From Hyparrhenia diplandra (Eukaryota; Streptophyta; Magnoliopsida; Poales; Poaceae), in NCBI GenBank assembly GCA_015847255.1, contig JADLZK010009391.1:124001-188000 (forward strand): a stretch of 64,000 bases of DNA. Reading direction: 5' to 3'. The translations under genes were made by a program, and so were the position numbers. Each line of letters opens with the position of its first letter. The first letter of the stretch is position 1. The notes beneath the pieces are model-generated. The model had not been told where the DNA came from. It saw only the letters and a program-made list of their open reading frames with translations, and made no database searches. Below are positions 13,001 to 23,467 of this stretch, piece by piece.

Positions 13001-16000
13001 TCACAGGTTTGCGCTCTCTAACCTTTTACTACTGAAAAAGTTTCATTACAAATTGTCACTCTTTTTCCTTTTTTTTTTTTTTTTGACAACAACCCACTCT
13101 TTTTCTTTGATTGAAGGTTCCTAAAGATCAACCAAATTACCAAAGTTATTATCGTCAAAGGTCAAAAGGTTCATGGACTCTTTCAACTGTAGACAGTGGA
13201 TGGAATTCACCAGATATTACCGCAGAAGCTCTTAAGGTTATCAAAATATATAATTTTCTAAATTTGATCATGCAATGGTATTTTTGCCTTTTTGGCCTCT
13301 AAAATTTCACACGGCATTTCCTTTAGGTGTTAATGTTGTTATCAAAGATTTCACCTAACCTTGTTGGAAATCCAATAGAAGAACAGAAGTTGTATGATGC
13401 CGTTGACTGCATCCTTTATTCAATGGTATGACCCTCAAAGTTATATTATATAACATTACCATCATTAACCTTGGATTATTTTCATACTCATGAAAGCTAT
13501 GTGATTATGTACAACAAAAGTATGACTATATTGTTTAAGAAGGTAAGTGTCAGTTGGTAGTTTATTTATACACATATATGTAGAACTTGTATCCATAACA
13601 AATCATCACCAAGCAAGCGTAATTATTTTCCCAAGTAATTCAATCACTTTCAAACTTCTCTTTAAATAGTAACATTCAACATGCACCGTACCATGTAATG
13701 GCTCAATTAATTTTTAAATATTTTATCTATACTATACTCTTATGATTGTATCCCTTTTTCTTCCCTCATTGACCACGTCATCTTGTTTTGCTACTCGTTC
13801 GATTCTTCATCAGTGGTCATAGCCACCCCACCTATTTTGCCTGAGAACTGCATCAACAGCTCATCCGACCACGAGTTGTGAATTCTAGAAACGTCCGCAT
13901 GCTCCCCGGGTGCTACATCGCTACGCCCAACGACCCTCCCACAACCTCCGCCGCAGTTCCATCTCCGATCTCCGCCGCCACACCAATTCTCCAACAGCTA
14001 TTCCAGCCCACACCCATCCCCCGCGCGGCTGCAAATGACATGTGTGCATCCCCACGGCAGTCTCTCTACCGGAGGCCGGGACGACATCATCGTAGTCGTA
14101 GCAGCCACAGTGGCAGCATCGCCTGGATCGCGCGCGGCCCCCTCCACTTTTCCCCGCGTCGTCTCCCTACGCCCTCGCACCCTCTACTTTTCCCCACGTC
14201 GTCTCTCTACGCAGCAGTGGCCGGGAGCAACGGTCGGCATCCAGCCAAGCTGAGCTCGCCCAGCCCCCACGTAGTGTGGCCGCAGCGCCCTGCCGCTGTC
14301 CGACCACCGGCCGGAGTTAGCTGGCTGGGTCGGCACCCGACGCTGTCGTCCGCTGCCTCGCCCTTTGTCCATTTGAAGAAGGAGCAGCAAAAAACGCAAT
14401 TTGATTTCACTCTCGGGTTTCTAATGCAAAATGCCTAAAGAGGTAAGTTTTTAGATCTAGCCTTATTATATTTCGAGAAGTACAGGGGTCTACGTGAAAA
14501 GTGCTTCATCTTATATGAATTTCTGTTTTCCCTTTTCAAAAAAAAATGCTGAAACTTTGGAAATTAATAGTAAATCCTAGAAAAATCCAAAAATAACAAA
14601 TGAGACTTTTTGATGTCCCGATAAATAGATCTATGCAGTGTACTTATAATATGATTTGATTTATTAGAATGTTTTTGTTGTTTATATTTATTCTTAATAA
14701 TTGTGAATAAATTCATATCTGGAATTTTAGTGATCCAATTGTTGTGGAATTTTTTTGGTACGCTACTTATATTATGTGTGTGCGATTATAATTGTATTTT
14801 ACCCTGTTACCTCACGAAGACCTGTAGTCTTATATGTTTACACACTACATACGATCTCGGTTAACTGTAATACATGCATAACCTACAAATGTAATCTCTT
14901 ATTAGTTTTCCTTAACATTTGATAATGTTCTCAACCTTATGGCTTACAAATGATAATCACCTTTGGCATATGTTCAACTGCTCTATGTACAATCACATAA
15001 TCTGCCAATATTCAATAATACTAATTAATGTATAATGTGTTCAGCTGTATTTATGAGTAAACTTACGTGTTACAACTAAATACATACTTTTATCTCTTCT
15101 CTAATGCAAAGATCATCTATCTCACAATCGCTATTTTTCATTTTGTTAATTGAGTGATAAAGAATAAAGGTGGAACCTTTTCTTCATATGAATGTCAAAG
15201 AACAACTTCTTGGGTAGAGGTAAGTGTGACCCAATTTTTATTTTTATTATATTATTTTTGGTACTCTATATATGTTATTGTTTTTGGAAATGTCCAATAT
15301 GAGTGTGTTCTTTCATTAGTACATCCATGCGGTATGTCAGGCACCAAGCACAAGCTGATAAATTATTCTCTACCATTCCTCTCTAGTATGACATTTTATA
15401 TTTTGTAGTGCTGCACTTATACTAACCCATATTTTGTTTGAAAATTTAGGTTCTCAATCCTTCCGAGAATTTTGTGAATATTGTCATCGATTATCCGTAA
15501 GAGATCCAAAAACTCACAAATGCTTACTTAACATCTAATATTGCCCTTTTATATTTTAAATTTAATAAAACTATTTATTCGGATGCCAATTGTTAGATAT
15601 GTTGAATGTACATCATCGGTACTAGAAGCTTTTATATTATTCAAACAGCTATATCCTTTGTACCGCACCCAAGAGATAGATAAATGCATAAACAATGCTG
15701 CCATGTTTATTGAGAATAAACAAAGGAAGGATGGTTCATGGTGAGTAAGATTATGTAATTTCATTGTATACATATGCTTTCAACCTTATGACTCAGAACT
15801 ATTTGCTATAATTTGGCAGGTATGGCACATGGGGTATATGTTTCACTTGTGGAACCTTGTTCGCGGTAAAAGGATTAGTAGCTGCTGGAAGAACGTATGA
15901 TACTAGCTCATCCATCAGGAAAGCATGCAACTTTCTATTGTCAAAACAACAAACTACAGGTGGATGGGGGGAAAATTATCTTTCTAGTGAAACAGGGGTA

Positions 16001-19000
16001 AATTTTCTATCCTTGTCTTCTAAAGATGTATGCTTCCTCCTTTCAAAATTTTAAAAAAATGATTCAATTTCATCTTCTCTATACATAGAATTGATGTAAT
16101 AGATCTATAATTCCACTTTTCAACTTCAAGGGGAATAGGAAAATATGTTGGTTACCACCATCAAACTAGGAAGCTCTACTCTCATGCATATGTGGGCAGG
16201 TACTACATATATGTTATTGATTAGCACCCAACCCTCCTCCATCTTAAGAGATATACTAGATGTGTTGGCCTCTATGGTTGCAACATGTTGCCTCCAATTC
16301 CACCTTCACTGTTCAGTGCAACCACAATGGTATGATGCCGACACAACTGAATGGACAATTTTATCCTCGCCAACACATGGGGGCAAGGATATATGGGTAG
16401 GATTGATGAGGTTTTTCTTGAATTACGAGGAAGATGCACATGTACACACTCACGACACACATATGTCTCATATAATATAGCTATGATAAACCATTGGATG
16501 CACTTATGCAAATGGAATCCATTGGTATATCAATATATCTTGATGAGTAGATTAACATGCTCACACATGCCTCGACCATCATACAAAGGGGTGATTCATA
16601 GGACCAGGCATAGAGGAATCTATGGGTGGATTAAATCCTTTGTGAAGAGGGTTGTACTAATTGATGATGATGTCATCTAGCTTAAGCTATCCATAAAAGA
16701 GTATTGGATTGCCCACACCCTAACATAGCATATAGGATCCATGGTTTGAGTCACCCAGCATAGAATCCCACTATCTATCAGGCGTGTAGGGTTGAGTGTG
16801 TTGGTGTAGTATAGTGCTGGACCGTTCGTGACAGTGAAATGAACAAGCTATTAGAGAAATCTATCATGCTATTGTATTTTATTATAACAACTAGATATAG
16901 AGTCAGAGGTAGATTGTGTTGCATGTACCTCAGCAAGTTGTAAGGAAAAGCTCATAGTTTATTTTTAAAGATAATATACATGGACCTCAAATGGTTAAAA
17001 AAAATCACTAACAGGGGAGGACCACTTTGAAAAATAAAATCATTGAAAGGGGATAATGGGCCCAAATAAATGGAACACAAACTTTAATATTTAATGAAAA
17101 TACAAATATAGGAATGTTGGCTCCATGGGTAGTCGGGAAAAACTATGACAAATAGATGTGGTCGTCATAGTTCCTAGGGTCTCGGAAACCCAGTTAATTG
17201 TGATTAAGAAACGGAGCAACTCCAAAAGGGCAAGTTTTATTCATATCATCCATGCAAATGTTTTAGATGGGGCCTTCATCCACCATTTCGGTCCATAATA
17301 GTAAAATGGCTAGAGTATTTACAATCATACTATTCGTCAACTCGTCGGGTGTCGAGCGACACATGGGTTGTAGTGGTAGCAGCACTTGCATGGTTGATGT
17401 AGCTTGGATTGGCTTGGACTTCCTCGGCAGCATTGTCGTGGTACCCGTGGACTTGATCATGTAGGGTAGTCGTAGTGGATGAAGACTTGCGCTTGACACG
17501 GTAGATGATCGGCGTGTCAGCATGCCGAACTTGGACGTCGATGTACGCGGCACTTGACTTGACGTAGATGACGTAGACGCGCGTAGGGGCATGACTTGAA
17601 CGTGCATGCCAGCACGTGGTGCAGTTGAAGTTGTAGTAGTTGATGGAGACTTCACTCGCACATGTTGTCCGCCTTGTCAGCATGGGCTGGTGCGTAGTGG
17701 TGGTAGTAGCTGAAGCTCGTGTGTGTTCTGGGTCAACGCCGTCGTCGGGGTCGATGGCATCTATGATCATCGGCGTCTATGATCATCCTCTCCATATGTC
17801 CTGCACATAAGATAGAATACGAGAGAGACTAGAGAGATTAATTAAGTATTACATCACCGCCATTAGTCATGGCTGGCACGCTTCATTGTACAGGAGGATT
17901 GGCTCCTCTCCTCGTGACGGCATGGCCGGCCAGAGTCAGCATCATCGCTGACAAGCTGCCCGTCGAAGAGGTGCTAGGTGGACACCGGGCAGATGGTGCT
18001 CATCAGTGCACTCGCCGGTGGTGTCACCAAAGGTGCGTTCGGTCGCCGGCTTTCGATAGCGCTGTGAACGCTGTTGGTGGTGCATGGTAGCCGGGGCAGG
18101 GGCGTCATGCGGATGCATCACGTAGATGCACTCGGCTTGCCTGCATGCGCATGCACGGCCTCGTCGTTTTGGCCTTGTTTGCATCCTGGCCTTGTCAGCA
18201 AGCGGAAGCCTGCCAGTTTGAGACGCGATGATTCTCGCAGTCTGGCTCGGGAACGGACGTGCAGCCTTCTCAGGAAGGCCGGCCAGATCGGCGTTGGTAT
18301 TGGTGGACTGCCAAGACGCGCTTCTCACTCGGCTTGCCGGCAACGTGTACATACGTCGTCTGCCTTGCCGTGGCGTGGTGGCGATCTCATCTAATGGATG
18401 GTACTGGTAGGCCATCTGCCGGGGTCTCCTTGCCGCTCGACGTGGTGGTGCACATTGGGACGTGTGGAACCATCTTGAGGCGATCCAAGCGTCATCTTGG
18501 AGCTATATGGAAGGAGGGAGTCGTCTTGACACACACATCGCGTGGCGGTAGCGACTGGCTTGATGCACCTCGATGATGCGGCCACGGCGGTTGTCCTTCG
18601 TGGTGATCGGCTGGCCCTCATCTCCGGCAGGCGCAGAGAGCTGCAGGCTGCAGCACCGCTCGGCCACCAGCGGCGCGGCACCTTGGTGAAGCCAGGGCGC
18701 TCACGAGTTGCTGCGCTCCGTGATCCTCCGTCGTCGTCAGCTCCGTGCTCCTGATGGATGGCGCCGTGGGGGCGGCTGATCCAATGAGCCGGGCGTCCTC
18801 CAGCCATGTCGTGGTGCATGCAGGCAAACAGCTGCAGACGAGGCCGTCCAAACGTTGAGCCGGGCGTCCTTCAGCGTTGGCCGGATTTGGATCTTGTCGA
18901 CGGCTTCATCTTGCGGAGGCTGCCTGTCTACCGTCTGGGCGCCTGGTAGAGATGCCTTCGACTGCTCCGGTGATTGAATCGGCCAGGCGTCCTCCATCCA

Positions 19001-22000
19001 TGTTGACGATGGCCGGCGTAGCGGTGTAGATCAGGTCGTGGACAAAGCCATCGCCCTTGGGTCCTCCGGATACATGACGCCGGCCGTGCCGGCGGCTGCC
19101 CTTTGGATGCTCGTCGTCCTTCCCGTTCAAGGGCGCCTGGGTGCTCCTCCGGCCGGCGGCGATGCGAGACGATGGTTGCGGACGTGCATTCCCTGCTCTC
19201 GGCAGCCTGACGGCGCCTTGATGCAAGTGTGTTCAGGTCCTCCCTGGATGGAGCCTGGGTGCCTCTTTATATAGGCTGAGCATTAGGGTTGAGGGGCAGG
19301 CCGGTTGCCGCACGGGCGCCGCCAGGAGTTTGTTGTTGAGCGCCGAGATATCAGCGTGCGTACTTATCTCTTCGTACGTCAGATTAGACTCATGTTTATC
19401 CACGTGCTCAATCAAAATATCTTTAGAAGAAAAATATCTTGGCCATGTGCACCTGATAACGCTTCGTGAAAACCCCGTCCTTCGATTAGCTAGCCACTCT
19501 ATCGTAAGGTCCCTGACATGTGGACTCAATCGTAGTGGCCTGCTATTTGGAACAAACAACAATACATGTATATATGTACACGTATATATCTGGTTCGCTA
19601 ATTCGCACACGATGTGCTTAGCTGATGATTAAATCACGTACTTGCCGCATTGGCCTAGCTGGTGTACAATTATACAGAAAATACGTGTCACAGAACGGCG
19701 TACATACGAGTACTACGGCCGGTTCTGAACGTACGCGAGTGCACATACACATCGTAGCAGCACTTGCTAGCCTCTTTGTTTGCCAAAACCTTCACGTACG
19801 ACGTGGTTATTAGCTTTCTTTACATGCATGCAAGGGCAAGTGTATATGCATATACACCCTGCTAAGCTTAAAAGCCTTGCTAGCTTCTTAGCTTTGTGTC
19901 CTTGCCTGGCTTTACCAATACGTAACACATCCATATATGTGTATATATAGATTTTATTCTAACGAAAATCCATCAAACACGCATATACTTAGGTTCTAGA
20001 ATATTCTAGACCACGTACTGAGTCGTGTCAAGCCAAAATATGCATGACTTGGGCCGGCGTACGTACACATCATACAACGACTTTCAGCCGTATACGTGTA
20101 CGTATATGTATTGTAGTTGCACTTGTCCTTTATCCGACCGAGGTACATGCAACGTGCATGACCCTGCAACTTTCATAGTTATTAGCCCATGAAGCACATA
20201 TATGCGTATATGCACTCTTGTTAGCTCATTAGCTTCACGTCGAGATGCATGACATCATGCATGGTGAGGCATGTATATATGTATATATAGTGTTGCAACA
20301 CATGCACACAAACTTCAGTCAGCTTCTTAGCTTGCACGTTCGTGTCTATCAGTATATGACAAGCGTATATGTATATACGTCTTTGCATATATATATTTTA
20401 CTCTTGATGACATACACCAATATATATGGATTTTATTAGTACAAAAATCCATCAAACACCAAGCCAGGCATACACGAGTGCGGACATGGACGCCACGCTT
20501 GCTAGCTTCCTTTTCCAGCAAATGCAAACTAGAGAAGATTTTGGTACAAAAATCTCGTCAAACAACCTCAAATGGTTATACAGTTCATAACTACCACTTT
20601 GATGAGTAAATCATTGAAAGGGGATGATGGGCCCATGGTACACAAATCTTAAGAGGAAGATAGGAATGTTGGCTATTGTCTGAAAACTATTTCAAATAGA
20701 ACTTCAATTTGCAATCTACCCAAATTGTATTACAAAAGGAACTACAAAAGGGCAAGTTTTATTCATATCATATGCAAATGTTTTAGGGCCTTCATTGTAC
20801 CATTTCCACCATAATAGTAAAATACTATGTATTTACAATCATACTATTGGTCAACTTTGGTAAAAGACCAATCTAGGAATTAATGCATTAGTGATTTGTG
20901 TTTCCTTGTCCAAAATTGTATAGAGTTATATTGATGGAGGTGCACATGCAGTGAACACGGCTTGGGCGATGCTTTCATTGATATATGCTGGACAGGTTTG
21001 TAATTATTGTTCCTTGGAAGCCAGATTGATAGTCTTTCTATAAACTATTTGCATATTATTATTAGTTTCTCAAAAACATTCAATAATATCTAATGGGGGT
21101 TCCTATATATTTTACATTCTGTCTAGGTTGAGCGAGACCCCATACCACTGTACCAAGCGGCAAGAGAACTGATAAACATGCAACTAGACACGGGAGACTT
21201 TCCCCAACAGGTAAGATTCTAGTTTACTTATTGAGGTAAAATTATCAATAGTCTTATTACAAATTCAGTGTATTCAAGGTAAAGTATATACTATTGTAGA
21301 AAATAAGAAAGAGTATATATGGGTGGAAAGGTCATTGTTGTTTGTTGGATGTCAATATGTGGATTCTACGGTGGCGCAACCACTCAAAGTACTCAAGGAC
21401 ACAAGCAATTTTATCCTAGTTTAGATTTGTAAACCCTACGTTCAATAGTATGGTGTAGTTGTTCGTGTTAGGAATGCCCAATTAGGCTTTGTTATGAAGG
21501 AGGAATAGAGAGAGAGAGGTTGGTAGGGAATTGTGTAGTGCCAACCTAGGGTTTTGTCGGTTCACGCTCAGTTTCAATGAACTGGTTGCTTTTGGCCTCA
21601 ATCTCATCTATAGGACCCCATGCCTCCCCATATATACCGTGGAGGGCATGGGGTACAAATCATGGGTTTCGTTTAGTTTTTCTCTCCCTCATGTTGTGGT
21701 TCCTTTGTCTTGGCGTCATGGGGCCCTTCTTTGTCATTTAGGAGGGGGAGCCTTCCATGGGTGAGCCTTATCTAGTCTTCCTTGCTACACAAGGATCGCC
21801 CCTCTCACCTGAGGGGAGTTGACAAGTAGGCCTAAAGCCCTTCACTCTACAGGATTGGCGAGTTCTTTGTCCTTATGCATCATGCCTCGGTTGTGGCCCT
21901 GTTAAGGGATTGGCTTATTGTGCCTTACTTGTTGTGGAGAAGGGGTGGTGATGTAGTGTTTTTCGCACTCGTCGGGTTCAGAGCTCCTGCATTATATGGA

Positions 22001-22842
22001 GTCATCTTCTAGTCTTGGCTCGAGACGTTTGATGGCCCGTAGCCAAGGCTGCAATGGCTGCCTTGGGGGGTGGGGGGCTTGGCAGGGCCCCCCTTGTGGG
22101 CATCCCTACATTATGGTGGCATCCCTACATTATGGCTGAGCCCCTGAGCCCTAAGCGATGGCGCCTCTCATATCCTTAGGATTATCCCTCTTACATTGAG
22201 GGCCTCCTCTCAGGGGGCAATTATGGGCTATTGAGTTGTCCTTGTTCTACTAGTTGGTGTGCGCGACCACAACCGATGGGTGTAACCCTTGAGTCCCTAT
22301 TGTTAGTTAGACTATCAAGTCCTTAACCTAGGGATTTAACCTACCTGGTGTTGGACTCTCGTCAACTAGAAAACTACTACCTGGTGATAAATATTTGATA
22401 CTACGACTAAAATCCAATGAAAAACATGAAGTCTGATCATCAACAAGTTTCGAAATGTATATTGTATATATTTAACTTGAAGAGTACTTTGTAATCTTAT
22501 ACATTTCATTGATATCAAAACGATGATTTTTTGAAAAAGTGAAGGTAAAGCTGCACCACAACGACCATAAATATTCAACAACAACACTAAGTATTAACGG
22601 GTATTTTATACATATACAAATAGAGCATTACAATAGTAAATACTCTTAATTTTGAGAGGGTTAAATGTACATAATTGCAATATTCTTATGGCATTTTTGA
22701 ACTAAAGTTGTTTCTTTTGGTATAGGAACATGTTGGATGCTTTAACTCCAATTTTTACCTCAACTATGCCAACTACCGCAACTTATACCCCATTTGGGCT
22801 CTTGGGGAATTTCGCAACCGACTTGGTGCAAACAAAAATTGA
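608..22842 (+). CDS. Oxidosqualene cyclase (triterpene/sterol synthase), 18 exons, frameshifted in exon 6
   Basis: OSCs cyclise 2,3-oxidosqualene to sterol or triterpene skeletons at the ER membrane. Exons read by GT-AG boundaries and family collinearity: 608-805, 2966-3154, 5737-5826, 5911-6105, 6385-6469, 7408-7575, 11245-11433, 11839-11952, 12884-13006, 13117-13236, 13327-13425, 15163-15219, 15450-15496, 15597-15740, 15820-15997, 20924-20995, 21127-21210 and 22726-22842. They sum to 2269 nt, one more than 756 codons, which matches the family length of about 755-760 aa. The N-terminus MWRLKVSEGG, NEDGGW, VEPMLNYWP, HYEDEATKYIC, KGSWT, VECTS, RKDGSW and the C-terminal YPIWALGEFR are typical. 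The catalytic Asp motif is DITAE (Asp about 483) rather than DCTAE. Exon 6 has one extra T in a T7 run, so the sequenced frame breaks near residue 258. Exon 12 has a weak acceptor. Product specificity cannot be read; it may be a specialised triterpene synthase or a decaying copy. Confidence 0.95.
996..1038. repeat. (GT)n microsatellite in OSC intron 1
   Basis: About 21 uninterrupted GT units follow a T-run in the first intron of the cyclase gene. It is a likely length-polymorphic marker and no function is inferred. Confidence 0.95.
1083..1315. mobile_element. Stowaway-type MITE (Tc1/mariner), decayed, in OSC intron 1
   Basis: The element starts CTCCCTCCGT just after a TA and ends with a decayed inverted version (AGAACGGATTTAG) before TA, matching the TA target duplication of Stowaway elements. 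The interior carries the AGTTTGACCA and AAAGTCAAAC segments common to this grass MITE group. Related copies in this window are near 45995-46157 and 54226-54467. The rest of intron 1 (1316-2965) shows no gene. It includes a telomere-like GGGTTTAGGGTTAGGG near 2689. Confidence 0.8.
3808..4792. mobile_element. Mutator-like element with long TIRs and GC-rich cargo (Pack-MULE candidate) in OSC intron 2
   Basis: The ends are inverted copies: AAATCATTTTGCAATTTTGAC at the left matches the complement of the right end, GAATCTTTTTGTAATTTGAC. The match extends inward through the AAACAAATTCCAGGAAAAAC segment to well over 100 bp. ACGAAGTC flanks both sides (3800-3807 and 4793-4800), with eight of nine positions fitting a 9-bp Mutator duplication. 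No transposase is present. The interior at about 4340-4560 is strikingly GC-rich and unlike the AT-rich intron, as expected for captured 5' gene sequence, but I cannot name a source gene. Confidence 0.8.
7422..7428 (+). other. T7 homopolymer causing a +1 frameshift in OSC exon 6
   Basis: Exon 6 enters in phase 1 from exon 5 and codes Gly-Arg-Phe-Tyr-Cys before the T run. After it, the conserved downstream sequence (VYMPMAYLYG, then GPITPT) is in the next frame. Six T would keep the frame and seven break it. Exon 6 is 168 nt where 167 is needed, and the total coding length is one base over a multiple of three, which independently places one extra base. The lesion falls in the MWCxCR-equivalent motif. 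It may be a true mutation or a homopolymer sequencing error. Confidence 0.85.
8266..9778 (-). mobile_element. Solo-LTR-like block (probable Copia type, antisense) in OSC intron 6
   Basis: On the minus strand it begins TGTTAAGGAAAATGGACC, a start I associate with grass Copia LTRs. It ends with a C-rich tract and TTAGGCGTCA near 8266. It has no retrotransposon reading frame and is about 1.5 kb, so a solo LTR is the simplest reading. The middle (about 9180-9640) is rich in CCGGAC/GTCCGG-like words. The exact ends and target duplication are not secure: the ACACA/CACAT context on both sides is suggestive only. It lies opposite to the host gene. Confidence 0.55.
9779..11244. other. Remainder of OSC intron 6, probable old transposon sequence
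   Basis: No coding sequence is supported here. The stretch 9800-10900 has mixed composition unlike the flanking AT-rich intron, with LTR-like words but no ends I can define. From about 10900 to exon 7 it returns to ordinary AT-rich intron sequence. It most likely contributes to the 3.67-kb length of this intron as decayed mobile DNA. Confidence 0.3.
13690..14440. other. GC-rich foreign segment in OSC intron 11
   Basis: Within the AT-rich 1.7-kb intron 11, positions about 13860-14400 are GC-rich and open in several frames (a 186-codon plus-strand frame at 13878-14438). The predicted peptides are low-complexity Pro/Ser/Arg-rich and match no family I know, so I do not call a gene. The composition suggests gene-derived sequence carried in by a transposon, but no terminal repeats were identified. 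Confidence 0.35.
16984..17342. repeat. Left copy of an imperfect direct repeat in OSC intron 15
   Basis: This stretch is repeated at about 20567-20858 in the same orientation with many substitutions and small indels. Shared anchors are CCTCAAATGGTTA, CATTGAAAGGGGAT, AGGAATGTTGGCT, AAAAGGGCAAGTTTTATTC, CAAATGTTTTAG and CAATCATACTATT. The two copies enclose about 3.2 kb of compositionally different DNA. Confidence 0.8.
17343..20566. mobile_element. 3.2-kb insertion between direct repeats in OSC intron 15, unclassified
   Basis: The first 2 kb (17343-19330) is GC-rich with no convincing protein. The second part (19340-20560) is rich in TATATA/GTACGT words and contains AAATCCATCAAACAC near 19966 and 20444, plus a related form near 20548. 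Together these look like mobile or captured DNA rather than intron. No transposase, reverse transcriptase or clean terminal repeats were found, so the class is open. It separates exon 15 from exon 16. Confidence 0.45.
20567..20858. repeat. Right copy of the imperfect direct repeat in OSC intron 15
   Basis: Partner of 16984-17342, with the same anchor words in the same order and orientation. It lies only about 65 bases upstream of exon 16, so it is probably native intron, and the left copy arose by duplication. Reading the pair as very old LTRs is less likely because neither copy has TG...CA ends. Confidence 0.75.
21330..22370. other. Intron 17 body, probable mobile DNA, no gene seen
   Basis: This 1-kb part of intron 17 is less AT-rich than its flanks. 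It includes a tandemly repeated short phrase (CATCCCTACATTATGG at 22102-22134, twice) and several CCCCTGAGCC-like words. I find no coding exon, no paired terminal repeats and no recognisable transposon domain. The OSC terminal exon follows at 22726. Confidence 0.3.
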
Positions 22843-23467
22843 TACCAAACAATGTACATAATTATTGTATTGCTTGTATACATGTCATCGAGAGTATTTC
22901 TCTAAGTATCGTCCCTTGCAAGAACATATAGTTATTCCATGAATGTATCAAGCCACTTCGCTCTATTGTGATGTTTGTTATTTGAGGAATTAGTGATTTG
23001 CATAGATGTCATACCTAACACTTTGTGTATCAACAAATACTCGTATGGGAAGGATTTTTTGAAAAAAAATATCATTAATGGAAACTCTATATGGGCAAAA
23101 TATCCTATGGAAACCAACTTTGTGTGCAAATTATAGAAACTCTGATCTAGATCGTAGGATTCATATTCGATGGTCATCGATTGAGGTAGGTTATTTAGCA
23201 CTTAAATCCTCAACTCATCTAAATATAAGCCTATTTTTTGCAAATAACTGCACCTAACCCCCAAAGTCCGTACGTCGCCGTCCCACCTGATCGGCGGACG
23301 TTGGAGCTACGCGCGTGACCTCCAAGACGTACGTCCTCGCCCCTCAGCTCGCTCCATGGGCGGATTTAGGGGTATTCTCTAGTATTCCCAGGAATAACCA
23401 ACTTTTTTTAGATACCTTAGAGTATATATGCCATATGCGTATACACTTATGTATATTTATATATATA
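22843..23467 (+). other. OSC 3' flank and untranslated region, no other gene
   Basis: AT-rich sequence follows the OSC stop codon, including AATGTACATAATTATTG soon after TGA that could serve as a polyadenylation region. No strong AATAAA is placed with confidence. GC content rises near 23270-23360 without a recognisable gene. Confidence 0.4.

Noticed and set aside
13878..14438. 186-codon plus-strand frame in OSC intron 11
   Set aside because: GC-rich and low complexity, inside an intron, with overlapping open frames on both strands and no family resemblance.
16984..20858. Paired LTRs of a retrotransposon in intron 15
   Set aside because: The repeats lack TG...CA ends, target duplications, primer-binding site and any gag-pol coding sequence between them.
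1..22842. A triterpene biosynthetic gene cluster
   Set aside because: Apart from the OSC, no cytochrome P450, glycosyltransferase or acyltransferase exon was recognised in the window, so clustering cannot be claimed.
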